From Rotaria socialis (lineage: Eukaryota > Rotifera > Eurotatoria > Philodinida > Philodinidae): DNA of 64,000 nucleotides. This document shows, piece after piece, positions 10,017-23,800 of this stretch. Below the pieces are notes generated by a model. The model searched no databases. It was not told the DNA's origin and saw only the letters and a program-made list of their open reading frames with translations. The stretch spans positions 62,001-126,000 of the forward strand of contig CAJNYU010001081.1 in NCBI GenBank assembly GCA_905331475.1, read 5' to 3'. The position numbers and the translations under genes were made by a program. Each line of letters begins with the position of its first letter. Position 1 is the stretch's first letter.

Positions 10017-10915
10017 CATTTACCAATACGTATTAATAAATGTCTGAAGTGTTTACATCATGACCGCACAACAAAAAGCTGTTCTCGACCTCATTTATGC
10101 CCAAGATGTGCTGAAGAACATTCACTTGAACATGGTTGGCCCAATCACGAAAGGTGCATCAACTGTGATGGTGATCATATATCTGGTCATTTAGCATGTC
10201 CAGTAGTACAAGAAAAACGTCATGCTCTTGCGGAACAATCAAAGAGACAAAGATCAGAACTATTAGCTCGAGCGGAACGACAACAACATCAATATCACTT
10301 TCAAGGCAGTGATTATCCAGTATTATTAAATGATAATCAATCGTATTCATCTACAGACATTCCACATCAAACTACAGAATCTTCTCAAAAATCATATGGT
10401 CAGGTAACATTTACCCAGGACGAACAATCCAATAGCTGAATCCAATCGATTATTGCAGGAACCAGTCAAAATCCGATAGGCTTCTTTAGAAACCTCGTTG
10501 AAATTCGACTCCTGAAAATCCTATTGGATTCGTTTGTTGGATTTGGTCGAATGATCACCGGATTCCAACACTAGGGATCCGTTAGTAGATCCTGAAACCG
10601 GAATTCCATGGGATTTTCTCGGCTCGTCGGATTTTATAGGGTCCGATCGGATTCATTCACCTGGGTAATCAACGTGAACGAAGTTCACCGAAAAATATTG
10701 AATATACTTCGCCTTCTTTCTTGAACAAAATGGAACATCGGTTGGATAAATTCTCTTCTCGTCTGTCATTACAGCTATGCGATATCGATAAGAAAATAAA
10801 TGTCTATTATGATGGTCAAGTTGAAATGGAAAATATTCTTCATGAAACAATTCTTCCAACTATTCAAGAATTAGCCCGTGTAGTATCTCAATCGTCCAGA
10901 AATAGAAATACTTAA
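10017..10915 (+). pseudogene. Retrotransposon ORF1, zinc-knuckle and C-terminal part (interrupted)
   Basis: It begins in frame with the N-terminal part across the 2.04-kb insertion. A Cys/His-rich region follows (CLKCLHHDRTTKSC, CPRCAEEH, CINCDGDHISGH), typical of the ORF1 products of jockey/CR1-like elements that coat the RNA. Coding is broken again at 10413-10666 and resumes at 10667 in the continuing frame. It carries on through a helical stretch (MEHRLDKFSSRLSLQL) to a stop at 10913-10915. Confidence 0.78.
10413..10666. mobile_element. Small ACCCAGG/CCTGGGT-bounded word-repeat element, copy B
   Basis: This 254-bp block opens with ACCCAGG and closes with CCTGGGT, extending to TTACCCAGG/CCTGGGTAA with the flanks. 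Removing exactly 10413-10666 rejoins ORF1 in frame (TTT|AAT) with no leftover base and no visible target duplication. The interior is made of one word. AATCC occurs four times in the left half and GGATT six times in the right half, so the whole can fold back. The right end matches copy A at 5906-5916. Confidence 0.62.
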
Positions 10916-11030
10916 GAAGATTTAGAAAAATTGAATAAGAAAATCAAAGAAATCTTGGTGAACCAAAAACATCAATCGAATTATCACAACAAGCATTTAG
11001 CATCTGACCACACCAACTACATCGAATCTA

Positions 11031-12000
11031 ATGTCTCTTCTCAATAATTCAAAGTCACCACAGTTCAATAGATACAAATTCATAGAATTGTCGGACAAGC
11101 TATTACCTCTTTTACATGAACTCTCGGACCATCAAAAACAAATTGGAATTGAAACGTTAGAAGAATGTTGCTGGTCCCGAAATTTTCAAGATCTATCTAC
11201 TTTCTGGCAACAACATTATTGTCAACCAAAACCGTCATCAAACATCATGCCATTGCTGCATTATAATATTCGTTATTTTTACTCAAATCAAGTTGATCTT
11301 ATTGGCATGGTGAATGTTTATGAGCCAGTAATTATTTCTCTCAATGTACTAGGTACAATCATTCCGGATAAAAATGTCAAGCAACTTCTCTTCTCACACA
11401 CTGTATTTACAAAAGAAGGTACAAATCCTTATGGTGGAGTTGTTATTGTCATAGACATGAGATTAAAATGTGAATTGATGGATATTAAGGAACCAAATAT
11501 TATTGCAGCTCGTGTTATAATTGAAGATCAACAATTCGTTGTTGCCAACATTTATTCACCACCTACAGATTCACTTCCATTAGCATCAATGTCTACTTTA
11601 CTTAAACACTCAAAAAATATTATCATTGTAGATGATCTAAATACCAGGCATCCTGACTGGGATTGTTCACAAGTAAATACTACAGGACGTGACTTACTAA
11701 CTGGCTCAACAAGCATAAACTAAACGTACTAAATGCCGGTATTAAAACTTCACTACGTTTAGATACAACTAGTGAACTCATAATATCTGGTGAGATACCC
11801 GAAACGTCAGAAAGTCAATCTTTACCTTATACATGTAGTGATCATCTACCTATATTAAAAACTTTTTTTCGTTTCGAGACATTAGATATCAAGCTCCTTG
11901 TACCTCGCACGTATTGGAAATTATACACATATATTCTTATAACTCTACATGATCAACTACTAGCTGAACAATAAAATGCAATGAATGATCCGAGCAACGC
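11031..12000 (+). pseudogene. Retrotransposon ORF2, endonuclease region (frameshifted)
   Basis: Open from 11031 to 11723, then shifted by one frame and readable to about 11970. The segment from about residue 75 is an exonuclease-endonuclease-phosphatase fold: an LHYNIR start, a central GGVVIVI strand, VVANIYSPP, then a degraded catalytic motif (VDDLNTRHPDWD, where families usually have GDFN). After the shift, the catalytic SDHLPI motif is still present. The shift near 11700 and later stops make it non-functional. Confidence 0.75.
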
Positions 12001-12296
12001 TTACAAGTGGTTCCTTAATTTACAACAATTTCTAATTGCTCTTAAACTTCGGGTAACAGTATGATAGGAAGTTAAGCGAAAACAACCATCCATCTCATCT
12101 ACACTACGAATTCTTCTACATCACAAACATTATCTTCAAAATCGATTTCGACACTCAGAAAATGAAGAAGATCGATAAGATTGCGTACATGGAATATATT
12201 GATCAAACAAGAGCTTCGAGCTCATCGACAACGAAGCTGGGAACAAGATTTATATCAAGTGTTGCTTAACCGAACCCAACTACATTTTGGCATACC

Positions 12297-14040
12297 GTGA
12301 AAAAATTGAACAAAAAGAAATCGGTCGAATTTTCTGCTATTACCGAGAAAAATGTAGTACATAGATCTTCGGAAGATATTGTAACGAATTTAGCGAAACA
12401 TTTCACTGAGCGTCATGACGAACCATTACTGGATATGACGAAGACACTTGATAAAGAAGCCCGTGAATTATGGCAATTATATAGTACAGGAGATAAAGAT
12501 GATATCAAATTAATATCCAATCGATCTGATCTTCGTTTTAGTGAACAAGATATTACAGATACAATTCGTTCATTAAAAAGTAAAAACTCATCCGGATTCG
12601 ATCAAGTGTCGAACAAAATGATAAAAGAAATACCTGAACAGTTCCACGTCATACTTACACACGCTTATAATCAACTATTCAGTGCAGCCCACTGAGGCAA
12701 TGAATGGAAGCTAGCACGTACATTTTGTCTTAATAAATCTGACAATTCCGCACCTGCCAAAAATCAATTCCGTCCGATCTCGATGCTACCTGTATTTAGT
12801 AAAGTCTATGAAAAGTTATTTCTTCTTAGATTTAATAGATGAACAACAAAAATGAATATCCTACCTGACCATCAATCTGGTGAAAGGCCTCATCAAGCAA
12901 CAACATCACATGCTAATTGTCCACTAGAGCAAATTACTCAATCTCAGCGTTATAATACATTTACTCCAGTAATATACATTGACTTCTTACAAGCGTTTGA
13001 CAAGTTATGGCAACAAGGCTGCACCTAAAATAAAATAAACTTGACTGTCTACCCGTGTATCTAGTTTGGATGGTAAACTATTTCACCAGTCGTTCTCTAA
13101 AAATTGATTATGGTGGTATAGAGTCAGTAACAATCAATGTCAAACGGGGAGCCCCTCAAGGCAGCTGCCTTGGTCCTGTTATGTACGTAATCAGTCACTG
13201 TGATCTACCTCAGTTGTTTGCTAATCTGGGCAATGTTCATGCTTATGTCGATGATATTGCAATCGTGTATATTCCGTCAATTCACTTAAAGTTTAAACAC
13301 CAAATCATTCAAATTGAAAAGGACATCAACATCGATATGCAAAACTTACTGAACTACGCGAATGACTGGCATCAGCCTCTGAATCCGAACAAAACTGAAC
13401 TTGTTAACTATCATAAGGTAGTGCAAAGTCCAAAATTAGATATTTACTACGCTGGTGTAAAAATGTTACAAAAGAATTCGCTCAAATATCTTGGTTTCAA
13501 CCTTGACGCGAAGTTATCATTCCGCAGTATGATCGACGCTCAATTCATTAAATTACGAAGAGCATACGCGATATTGAAATTCATACACAGCCAATTTCCA
13601 TCGTCTCTCGAATTAAAAGTTAAATTTTTCAACACGTATATCTGGCCTCACCTTTACATACTATCATCAATCTACTGTCTATTCTCAATTACATCTCGCG
13701 ATCGAGTAGCAGCTTTCTATCGAAGGTGCCTGAGATTAATCAATTGCCTGTTTCAATGTCCAACAGATGATCTGCCCAACCACTTCAAACTAGCTACAAT
13801 TGAACAAAGATTCAAGAAATGTTTATCGAAACGTATGAAATGTATAAAAGGCATGAACCAATATTCATCGACTCAGTATTACAAAATAAACATCTACTTG
13901 ATATTCTTTATAAACATTATCGTATTAAATCGTACCTACGGAGAATGCCAAAAGGCAGACCAAACAAACGTTTGTTCTCGTTCCTCGATAAAGACTGTTA
14001 CAACTTTTTCGATCATCTATGTCACTGTGTTTTTAGCTAA
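12297..14040 (+). pseudogene. Retrotransposon ORF2, reverse transcriptase region (multiple stops)
   Basis: Reverse-transcriptase blocks are found in order: the fingers (FRPISMLPVFSKVYEKL, near 12770), the catalytic Asp block (TPVIYIDFLQAFDKLW, near 12960), RGAPQGSCLGP (about 13145) and the YVDD active site (13244-13255). These are followed by the KYLGFNLD thumb. In-frame stops occur at about 12695, 12840 and 13028, and a frameshift lies near 13830. The final frame ends at the stop at 14038-14040. No RNase H domain is seen. Confidence 0.82.
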
Positions 14041-14214
14041 GGTAATCACTCACTATTGTCTTATTGTCTTTTTCTCATGATTTCTAATAGTCATTTGAAC
14101 TGTTAATCTTCGTGTAAAAAGTCCGTTGGGACAGATTGCACGATATAAGATAAGACGGCCAGTGCCTCATGGCGAATTCATTACAATAAATAAAGCGTTG
14201 TATAAAAAAAAACA

Positions 14215-14228
14215 ATTATTGATAAATT
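14215..14228. repeat. Right target-site duplication of the non-LTR element
   Basis: An exact copy of ATTATTGATAAATT at 7207-7220. It follows the 3' A-run and one CA step. Confidence 0.85.
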
Positions 14229-14897
14229 GAATATTCGCGGCAGCCTATGCGAGTTAATTATAATACGATGTATACATTGAAAGACGACTATTCATTCACT
14301 TTTCTAAGTTATATTTGATACAACTGCAAAACAACTAACCTATGATATGCAATTTGCAGATTGAACACTACATTTATATTATGTCTGCCTTTGAGTCCGA
14401 CTCTTTAAAAAATAAGCTTCTGACTTTCGTACAGAAACCATTGATTTGAGAAAAACGTTTGTTTCAAAGCCCGATTCATTTCGTCATACACATAAATTTA
14501 AATCTTTTCTTTTTTTTTACGAGTTTACTACATATGAAAAATTAATTTCAAAATTTCAAAAGGATTTCTATGCGTTTGATCAGTTTGCCAGTACAATGGT
14601 CATCAAAAAGAGTGCTTCATGATGAAAAACAAAAGATCATCTATTAATATTTATTTTCGTTTTTTTTTCTCACTTACATATAACACACATAAGTACAAGT
14701 GTGTACTGCAAACAGAAAAGGAAAACAAGGAAAACAGAATCATCGTCATCGAGAATGTATATAGAGTGTATATATATATAAGTTATGATCATCAAAATTG
14801 CAAAGAAGAGACGTCAAAATTAGATGCACAACAAGAGTAAAACAAAGAACAAAGGAAAAATAAATAAAATAGAAGTTAGCGAAAAACTGAACACTTT
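14229..14897. other. Intergenic, 3' side of myosin VIIa
   Basis: No gene supported. It is A/T-rich with short purine runs and a TATATATATA stretch near 14770. The two open frames here are biased and short. Part of it should be the 3' untranslated region of the myosin gene, which ends at 14898 on the minus strand. Confidence 0.45.
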
Positions 14898-17800
14898 TTA
14901 AGGTCGAGGCGTTGATGCAGTTGTCGATTGACGATGCATTGTTTGTACCATTAAACTAATATAAGATGTAAGAAGATCATCCATTTTATAACCCTAAAAT
15001 ATCAAATATTTAGTTCGGGTTTTCTTCTCTCGTAATCGTATAGAAGAAACTTACTAATGGTGATTCACATAGTAAACGAGTACCACGAACAATATCACCA
15101 ACAGTCTAAAAAATATACATTTTTTCTTTTTTTTTTTTTATTGATAAATATGTTTACCATATTAAAATAAGTATTTCCACTTGACCAATTTGAAATGCTT
15201 GTAAATGGATATGTGATGAGTAAATCTTTTGTTTTTGGATGAATTAAATTCACACCATTTTTATTTATTGCAATTAATAACTGTTCAGGAAATGTTGGAT
15301 CAGATGTTTGCTATAAATAACAAGATTCAACTGAGTATTATATGAAATACAATTTTTCATTTTTTACTTTAACTTCAAAAAATGCTGAGCCAAACGTTGC
15401 CCATTGATAAACAATTTTAAGAAATTTTATTTTAGCATCTTCGGATGATACATTACGAGATTGTGTATGAGTAGTCATAATACGCTAAAAGAATAACAAT
15501 GTAAAACAATCAGGTTAATAAAACCAAAATAAAGAAAAACCTTTTTCCAATCAGCATATGGAAGTTTATCAACAAGATCCGATGGAAGAAAATCTTTTAA
15601 TCTAAAAGATTCAAATTTCTTCATATGAAAAACGATGAAGAATAAATCATACTGAATATTTTCAAATTGGGCTGTATTATCACCGAATCGAACACGATAT
15701 ATACAAGCGGCTAATTGAACAGCTTCATCAGTTGAACATTTATGATAACCTCGAATTAATTTCGGAAGCTCCTAAAACAAAAACGATTCGCTAACTAATT
15801 CATTTTTTCTTGATATTATTATTATTATTATATACTTGATGATAATGAAATATAATATCTGCCATTCTATCTTTTCCTGGTACAGCATTCGTCCATAATT
15901 TTCTCATGAAAAATATTTGATAAGTATATTTTGGCGGATCTTCACGTTGTTTTGTTTTTTTAATCCATTCCTATAGAACAAAAACATCGAATTGCTTAGG
16001 AATAAAAATCTCCAAAATTAACTTACAGTTAAATGTCGAACAAAATCAAAGAAAAAGTCTCCTTCGGGTACACTAATAACTTTATCAAGAATTTTAACGA
16101 ATAAACTAAATCCTTCACTCGATTGTAATTTAAGTCTATCGGCAATATTTCGACAGAAATCTTTTGCACGTGTTGATGAATCAACTTCAAATGCTTCGGA
16201 TGTATCATCAGGAAAATAAACTTTATGATAGATTTGTGTTGTCATATGTTGAATTGCTTCAACTTCAACTTGATGTGGTGGATGTTTTCGTTGACCATTT
16301 CTAAATGAAATTCAATAATGAAATTACAAATATAGCGATGACAATTGATTTTACTTTAAGATTCGTTGTAAACGTGCAAAACAGTCAGCAGCTAATTGAT
16401 GTTTACGTGAGCGTAGAAATAGATTAACTTCTTTGAGTAAGACTGCACTCGGCGCAAAACATCCACTTGCTAACCACATTAATTCCCAACCACGAGATTC
16501 ACTTGCTTGATTACCATTGTCAGTCAATTGTTTAACAATTTGACAATAAATTTCATCTTTAAGAATTTCCTGTAAAGCGAAATTGGAATTATATAAAAAT
16601 TTCTATGAAAAATCTTACATGTTTAAGTGCTGGATCGAAAATTGCATCTGTTAGCTCATTGGTTGCTCGTCGCCGAAGACCAGTTTGATAATCTCCCATA
16701 TATTTAAGTATATTCATAAAGCAAGAACATGCTTCTTCACTTAATTCTATTTTTTCTTGTAATTTTTTCAATAAAGGTTGTCTCAATGGTTCTTTTTGAA
16801 AGGCCCATAAACGATCTCCACTATTATTCATACCTGAACGTCGCGAAAACGTATTCGACCATGTACGTTTCGGCGGTAACCGATAGTTAGTTTCAGCATA
16901 TTTTTCTAACGTATAGCCTTGTTCAGGTAGAAACTCGCCATTATTATTTCCATTCGATGAAAATAAATGTTCATTTTGTGCCTGTTGTTGATTCGTATCC
17001 GTCCATTGTAATGCGAATATTTGTAAAATATCCTGTGGTGGTTTCGATAACGTTGGCAATATATAAACGCATTCACTCGGAAATTCACCGGTTGAGCCTG
17101 TGCGTTCATTAGAACCAGAAAATGTACCCGTTTGGTTTTTACGTGAATCTTCTTCTAATATAATTAAATCACCACGACGTAATGCTATGCCTTGTCCGCC
17201 TGACGGATCAAAATCTTGTATGACAACAACATATTTTGATTTTCGTTTAAGACCATCTAAGAAATTAATAACTAAATCACGTATATCATCGGCATTATTC
17301 GATGTAAATGTGTATTCATCATTTTTAATTGTTATTATTGTAAAACTATTACTTTGCTGCCGTCCAGATGATTTACTACTCAGTACTTGTGTTATTTCAG
17401 GAAATGATAATTCAAGTAAAACTTGTTCTTGATCATCAATAACATAAACACCTGTCCAATTAACAGCAATAATAACTTCATTTTTAGGTAATGTTGGTCC
17501 TGAAAATTTATATGCTTCATAGAAACGTGAGAATAATAGTGGCCATTTAAATCGTGCATAATTAACGACATCTTCTTTGACACGTAAAACTGATATAGAA
17601 TCTTTTACATTATTAAAATGACGTTTATGAGCGTGCATTATGATTTGTAACCAACGTTCGGTTGCTTTATTTTGAACAAGTTGATTATCAGGAATGTAAT
17701 GAGGAAGTAATTCACGTAGACGATCAACATGCATTTCTTGACTATATTCAATATAGTATTGTTGAGCTGCTATCATTGCTAAATCATCATCTAGGAATGA

Positions 17801-20800
17801 CAGAGAAAATATTTCGTTAATTTATCCTGATAGACATTATTATTTCTCATAGATTGTAATTGAGGAGTGCAACCAGAGGTGGTGGGAGATTAACCCCCTT
17901 GAAATTTTTTCTGGTTATGACTCCAGTAGAAAATTTCAAAATTTTACCTTTTTCACAACGATATTCTCCAAATTTAATTCCGCGCACAACTTGTTGATAA
18001 ATTAAATTCGTCGCGACAGAATCGTCTTGTGGATTATGCCATGGCGCAAAGATTTCTTTTCGAAAGAATAATCTCCATGGTGCAATTTTTTCTAATGTAC
18101 CTTGTTCTTTAGCATATTGTTCACATTGTGATATAGCATCCATAACATGATCCATACCAGAACCAAGCGATGAAACTTTATCAAACAATGCGATGTATAA
18201 CGAAAAACCGAACTTATCTGTTAAATTGATTTTTTCAGCTAATAAATCACATAGTTCACGTGCGGTTGTTGCCGAATCAGCTTTTAAGGCTTTTGAACTA
18301 CCATCCATAAATGTTATTTGAAGTAATAGTGGTTCTTTATGTTTTGTTGCCTGAAAAGTAAATAATTAATGTGAAGGTGAAATTCGTCTATGATTAGTTT
18401 TTTCTCTATATATGATGAATAATCTATGCCGATCATCGATATTTTTTTGCTCATACTATCAATCGAGATCCTATCTCAATACTAGACAACAAAAACAAGA
18501 AAAGAATCATACCTGTAATTCCAGCCATGATGGTGGTTGTGTTCTTAATCCATTCATCATTGTTCTTGATAATCGTTCATAACAATATTTTGGAAAACCA
18601 CTAGGTCCATTGAGAATAAAATTTTGTAAATATTTGATTAATTTCGATGACGGTGCAAAACAACCAACACATAATGAAAGTAGTATCCAACCACGTGCAA
18701 TTGATTGTGACGAAGGATTTGTTGTTAATTGTTTACATATTTGACAATAGATTTCGTCACGTAGTTCAGCTACATGTATACCAAGACCAATAATGAAATG
18801 TAATTTTTCTAAATTGGATGTTGGACGATCTTCTAAAAATGGATTCATACCGGTCATTTTAATTTGTTGTGTTGCACTTAATAAATCTAAATCTTTCAAA
18901 CGTGTTATAGCAACATCAGTCGATAATTTTGATTTTCGTTTTAATGTCATATTGACTAATTTTTGTTTAACAGAACGTGATGACGTTTTACTCGATGATG
19001 ATGATAAACCATTATTGTTCATTGTTAATGGAGAATTTTCCGAAGAATTTAAAGTGGGTTGGTTATCAATGGATTCATTTAGTTTCTGTGCTTCTTCTAA
19101 ATCTTTTTTATTGAATTTTCTACCAAGTGTCGAATGAATTTTTGTCATTACGGATTGCTTTTGATGAACTACATTCGGAGTACGAACATCAGGTAGATCA
19201 CACATAAATCGAAGTATTGTTATCCAAATTGCCAAAGCAGCCTAAAAATAGTCAAAATATGGTTTACGGATTTCAACGATAGACAAATTATTGAACAGAA
19301 ATATTCATGTTTCCCTACTTGGGATTCAATGCAACGTCCACCGGTACTGTTCTACAGTGCTAATAAGAGTCTATATTGTTTAAACCGACGATCGTTACTG
19401 TTACATCCCTAATTCTTAGTGCTCTTCTAAGATAGTTTTCTGCCGGCTGAATGAAAGGTTCTAGCTACTATTTTCATTATATCGAAATACGAACCAATTG
19501 ATCTCGTTCTGATTTGATTGTTAATAAAGGTTGTTTAAGTGTTTTCTTAGTAAAATGTGGTGTAGCGTTTCCTTGAAAATAGGTTGAAGCAAATTTTGCA
19601 AATGTATATTCTTTTAAATCTTCATCTTGATCCGGTAATGGTAACGGTTTATCGATTCGTTCGATATTATCATTAGATTGTGGCATATTTCCTAGTGTAG
19701 ATTGCATGCCGCCTGTTGTAACCGTGGCTAGACGATGCACTGGTGTTGTACGATCATCATTATTTGATGGGAACATATTGTTAAATAGGTCATTTTCATC
19801 TGTGTAACTTTTTCGTTCCATTAGTAAACGTTTTTCTTTTGCACGTTGTTGTTCGAGACGTTCTTGTTCTTGTATTTCATGTTCAAGAACTTTCAAACGC
19901 TCTTGATATTTTCTGTCAGCTTCTTCTTTCGCACGTTTCGAACCTAACGATGTTGCTAAACGTTTTTCTTCGTCATGACGTTCTTGTTCGGCTTCGCGAT
20001 ACATTTTCTCTTCAATACGAAAACGACGCACTTGTTTCTGTGCAATATGTCGTCGTACTTCAGATTGTAACATAAGTATTGCATTTAATTTTCGACTATA
20101 ATTTTGGCGAGCTAAATTAAAAGAAGATTAGTAGAAGATTAACATTAAAATTTTTCTCTTACCAAGATAACCACGACAATAACGTTGAATATTAAGTATG
20201 CGTGAACGTAAAACTGAATAGCGAAGCGTTAACATACGCGTATGAAATTGAGTTTGTAAACGAGTAAAACCTTTGCATATGATTTGAAAGCGTTTGGCTT
20301 CTTGGAAACTTTTAAAATGACGTTGAATAAGTAAAGCACTTTCCCGTATAGCAAGAAATTCTCGATGAGCAATCCATTGACGAATAGAATTTTGTAGGAT
20401 AAGAATTTTTCGAGCCATTACTTGTTCACGAGCTTGTTCGAGAAAAACATCATGAGCATCCTAAAATTTGAAATTTTATTCAAACAATTTTCTTCATGAG
20501 TCAAAATCTTGACTCATTTTGTCCTTACCTTGAGAAAAACTTTTGTTTTTCCAATTTGATAATCTTGATTCACTAACACGCTTTTACAAATTTTATCTGC
20601 GGCTGATCGACAATCATTTTCACAATGTGAAGGTCCCATGCCCGGTGCCAATAAACGATATCGATCGACAAAATCTCGAAATAAATGACGTATCGGATAA
20701 CCTTTTCTTCGAATACTTATTGTTTCCATCATTCCGGAATAACGTAATTGTCGGCAAACTAATGCTCGATCGAAGTTCTATAACAAAAAAACAAACTCTT

Positions 20801-23800
20801 ATTATGAGAATTTCTAATCAACGAATAACACTTACATTCGGTGTTTTATATTCATTTGGTTTAATACAACGAATAAAGAATGGTTGACACGCGGATAAAA
20901 TATTCATTAGTGAATCAAGCGATTTTTTAAATTGTGTACCAAGTGATGGTGCACGTTTACGTGTTTCCGTACCGATTTGAAATTCATTTAAGAATATATT
21001 TCGTAAGAATTTACTTTTTGTTTCCTGTAATAATTTCATTAGATCTTGACTGAATGTATCACGATTTTTCTCGAGAAAATCTATACGAAAAAAATTTCGT
21101 TCGTTTGAAACAACAAAAACTCGATTTACATACTTTCGCAATCGTAGTAAACGTTGCCAGCAAAATGTCGAATACCAAAACTAATAATATTATCAGTTTT
21201 TCTTGGTATAAAATTATCATTTTTCGAATGATTTGCATGAAGTTTATCACACAATGAACGATCTGTACCTTTTGGAAAACGACTTTCTTCATCAATCAAC
21301 GCAATTATATTCATAGATTTAATTGCAATTAAATCCAATATACGTTGATTATCTTCAAATGCTATATGTTTCCAATTAATATGTTCATTGTTATATTCTT
21401 CTTGTTCAAGTTTAAATATATGATGAACAAAAAATTGTTGTAGATTTTCATTTGCATAGTTTATGCATAATTGTTCAAAACTATTCTGTTGAAAATTCTC
21501 AAAGCCAAATATATCCAATATACCAAGGCTAAAAAAAACACATCAGTAAAATAATTGGGTTCGGTAATTCAATGTTAGACATCTATTGACATTATGAAAT
21601 CAATGCCACGCTTTAAATAAAAAGCCCCAAGTATATAATTAATAGGGTCACCGCCTAATCTGTCTTGTGATTTTTTTTTCTATATTTATAAATCCTCGAA
21701 AAGCCCGTCTCACGGCTGCAGAGGCCGATAGATACTAATGAGAGTAGCTTTCAATCTACTTCTTTGTAGAAATAAGTCTAGCAGGATTTATACAAAAAAA
21801 AAAGAAACATCATAGAAGTGCAAAATATCGGTAGTAATAAGTAGCGAGAGCTCATTAGGATCATTCTCAGCTCAAAGCGATTAACCAGTTAGGAGGCTTC
21901 TTTAGTGAGTCGAAAAGTTTGATTGCTGTTAGTAATACCTTTAGTTGTTTGACTTCTGTGTGTAACAGCTAATGATGACTAAGATTAATCTTGCGTCTAT
22001 TTGCTCAACTCAAAAAAGAAAACTATTATTTTGACTACCTTTTTCGATAGGCCGATGGATCTTTCGGTTTAAAAATTGCCGAATTGATTTTTTCAACAAT
22101 CCAAATAAACATCTTTCCATAAATGCCTTTCACAAATGCATCACTAAAATAAAATTCAAAAAAAAACGTCTTCATCGAAAATTTCCTCCATCTTCATACC
22201 GAACATCAAAGGCCTGTTCTTGACTAAGATGAGTTATAACAGCTTCACCATGAGCAAAAATCGTTCGTTTTAATAGTCCATCGCGAAGACCATTGTCGTC
22301 AAGCTTAACAATTACAAAATAACAAATCAGTATGATAGAATTCTCCTATTCTTACTTTCAGTAATTTTGATATAACTCTGAGTACATTTATATTGGCAAC
22401 TGTACATGTATCCATATTTTGTGTTGTTGTCGCTAAAATAAAACATTTTCATTTCAATCAAAAAATTAAAATCTTATAGTTATTTATTTACCTTGAAATT
22501 TTAAATTTCCCAAATGTAAAACAACTGACAATAATCTTAGAATGTCGTTTAATTCTTCATCACTAAACATAAGAACTTTACAGGCACTTTTTATTGTTGA
22601 CCATTCTTTTCCATCGTCACGACTATCACAATAAATAGTTCCATCAAGCTTCAAAAAGAAAAAAAACCGTCATGTTTTTTCTTATTCGTCTATTACAAAT
22701 TTCTCATACTTGATTAAGATAAACATAATCACTAGCAGTTGTTAGATCTAATGTTTGTTTTTCTTCTTTCGACATTCCAGCTAACATACAATAGAATACA
22801 TGATAATTTCGTTCATCACGAGCCTAGAATAAATTTGAAAAATTTTCTTATCTTCTATCACCAAGACAAATAACGAATAGAAACCAACTTGAGAAACAAT
22901 ACGAGATTTTTCTAATAAATATTGTTCAATTTTAGCACCTTCAATAGCACCTCTTTTATCAAAATGTATATCAATATATTTTCCGAAACGAGATGAATTA
23001 TCATTTCGTACTGTTTTTGCATTACCAAAAGCTACAAATAAACATGATAAGTCATATCGTCTAATTAATTTCATTGTTCTTTTGTTTCTTCATTATTTAC
23101 CTTCAAGTATTGGATTAGCATCAAGTATTTGTTGTTCTATCCATGAATGTTGTCCGCTTGTGGCAGCCAAAAATTGTAAAATTAATTTTGTTGATTCAGT
23201 TTTTCCACTGCCACTTTCACCACTGATGATAATACATTGATCATGTTGATAACGTTTCATACTCCAATAAGCATTATCACCAATGGCAAATATATGTGGC
23301 GATAGTTCGCCTATTTTCTTATTCGAATATTGACGAATATAGTCCATATTATAAATATCTAATAATTTGTATGGATTAACTGCAACTAAAATTGATCCTG
23401 TATAAGTCTAAAAACAAAAAGAGCAGAGATTGGATTGTGTATTTCAGTTGAAATATTCATAATTACATAAATATTATCTTCTTTGTAACGCATGTGAAGA
23501 TTATGAAGGATAGCAGATTCTTTGAGATCTCCTAATAGAATCATATCATGGACACCTTCGACAGAACTAATGTGCATGGGACGAAATTTGGTTTGAATAG
23601 GAAAATGTAGTTCCTAAAGAAAATAGTTATTGAAAAAGAAAAAAGAAAAATTTTATTGATGTCAAATACTTCATCGTTATCATCGACAAGTATAATTTGT
23701 CCGGCTTGAGTAGCGACCACGCGAGCACCAATTTCGACATTGAACTCGCTGCCGGTACGTAGATCGATCCAAACATAATCACCCTTTAACAAAAAGAAGA

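Larger units (their letters stand above)
7221..14214 (+). mobile_element. Degenerate full-length non-LTR (LINE-like) retrotransposon with nested insertions
   Basis: The element runs from a short leader, through ORF1 with a Cys/His-rich nucleic-acid-binding region, to ORF2 with an apurinic-type endonuclease and reverse transcriptase. It ends in AATAAATAAAGCG and an A-run at 14204-14212. Exact 14-bp duplications flank it, so the 5' end appears complete. The order of parts, the YVDD active site and the RGAPQGSCLGP motif suggest the jockey/CR1 group, but the clade is not settled by eye. ORF1 is interrupted by a 2.04-kb and a 254-bp insertion, and both ORFs carry stops and frameshifts. The copy is therefore dead, although the intact flanking repeats suggest it is not very old. 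Confidence 0.88.

Noticed and set aside
10413..10666. Reading copy B as a spliceosomal intron or introner
   Set aside because: Its ends are AC...GT, not GT...AG, and no donor/acceptor pair at the edges gives the same clean join. RNA data could still change this.
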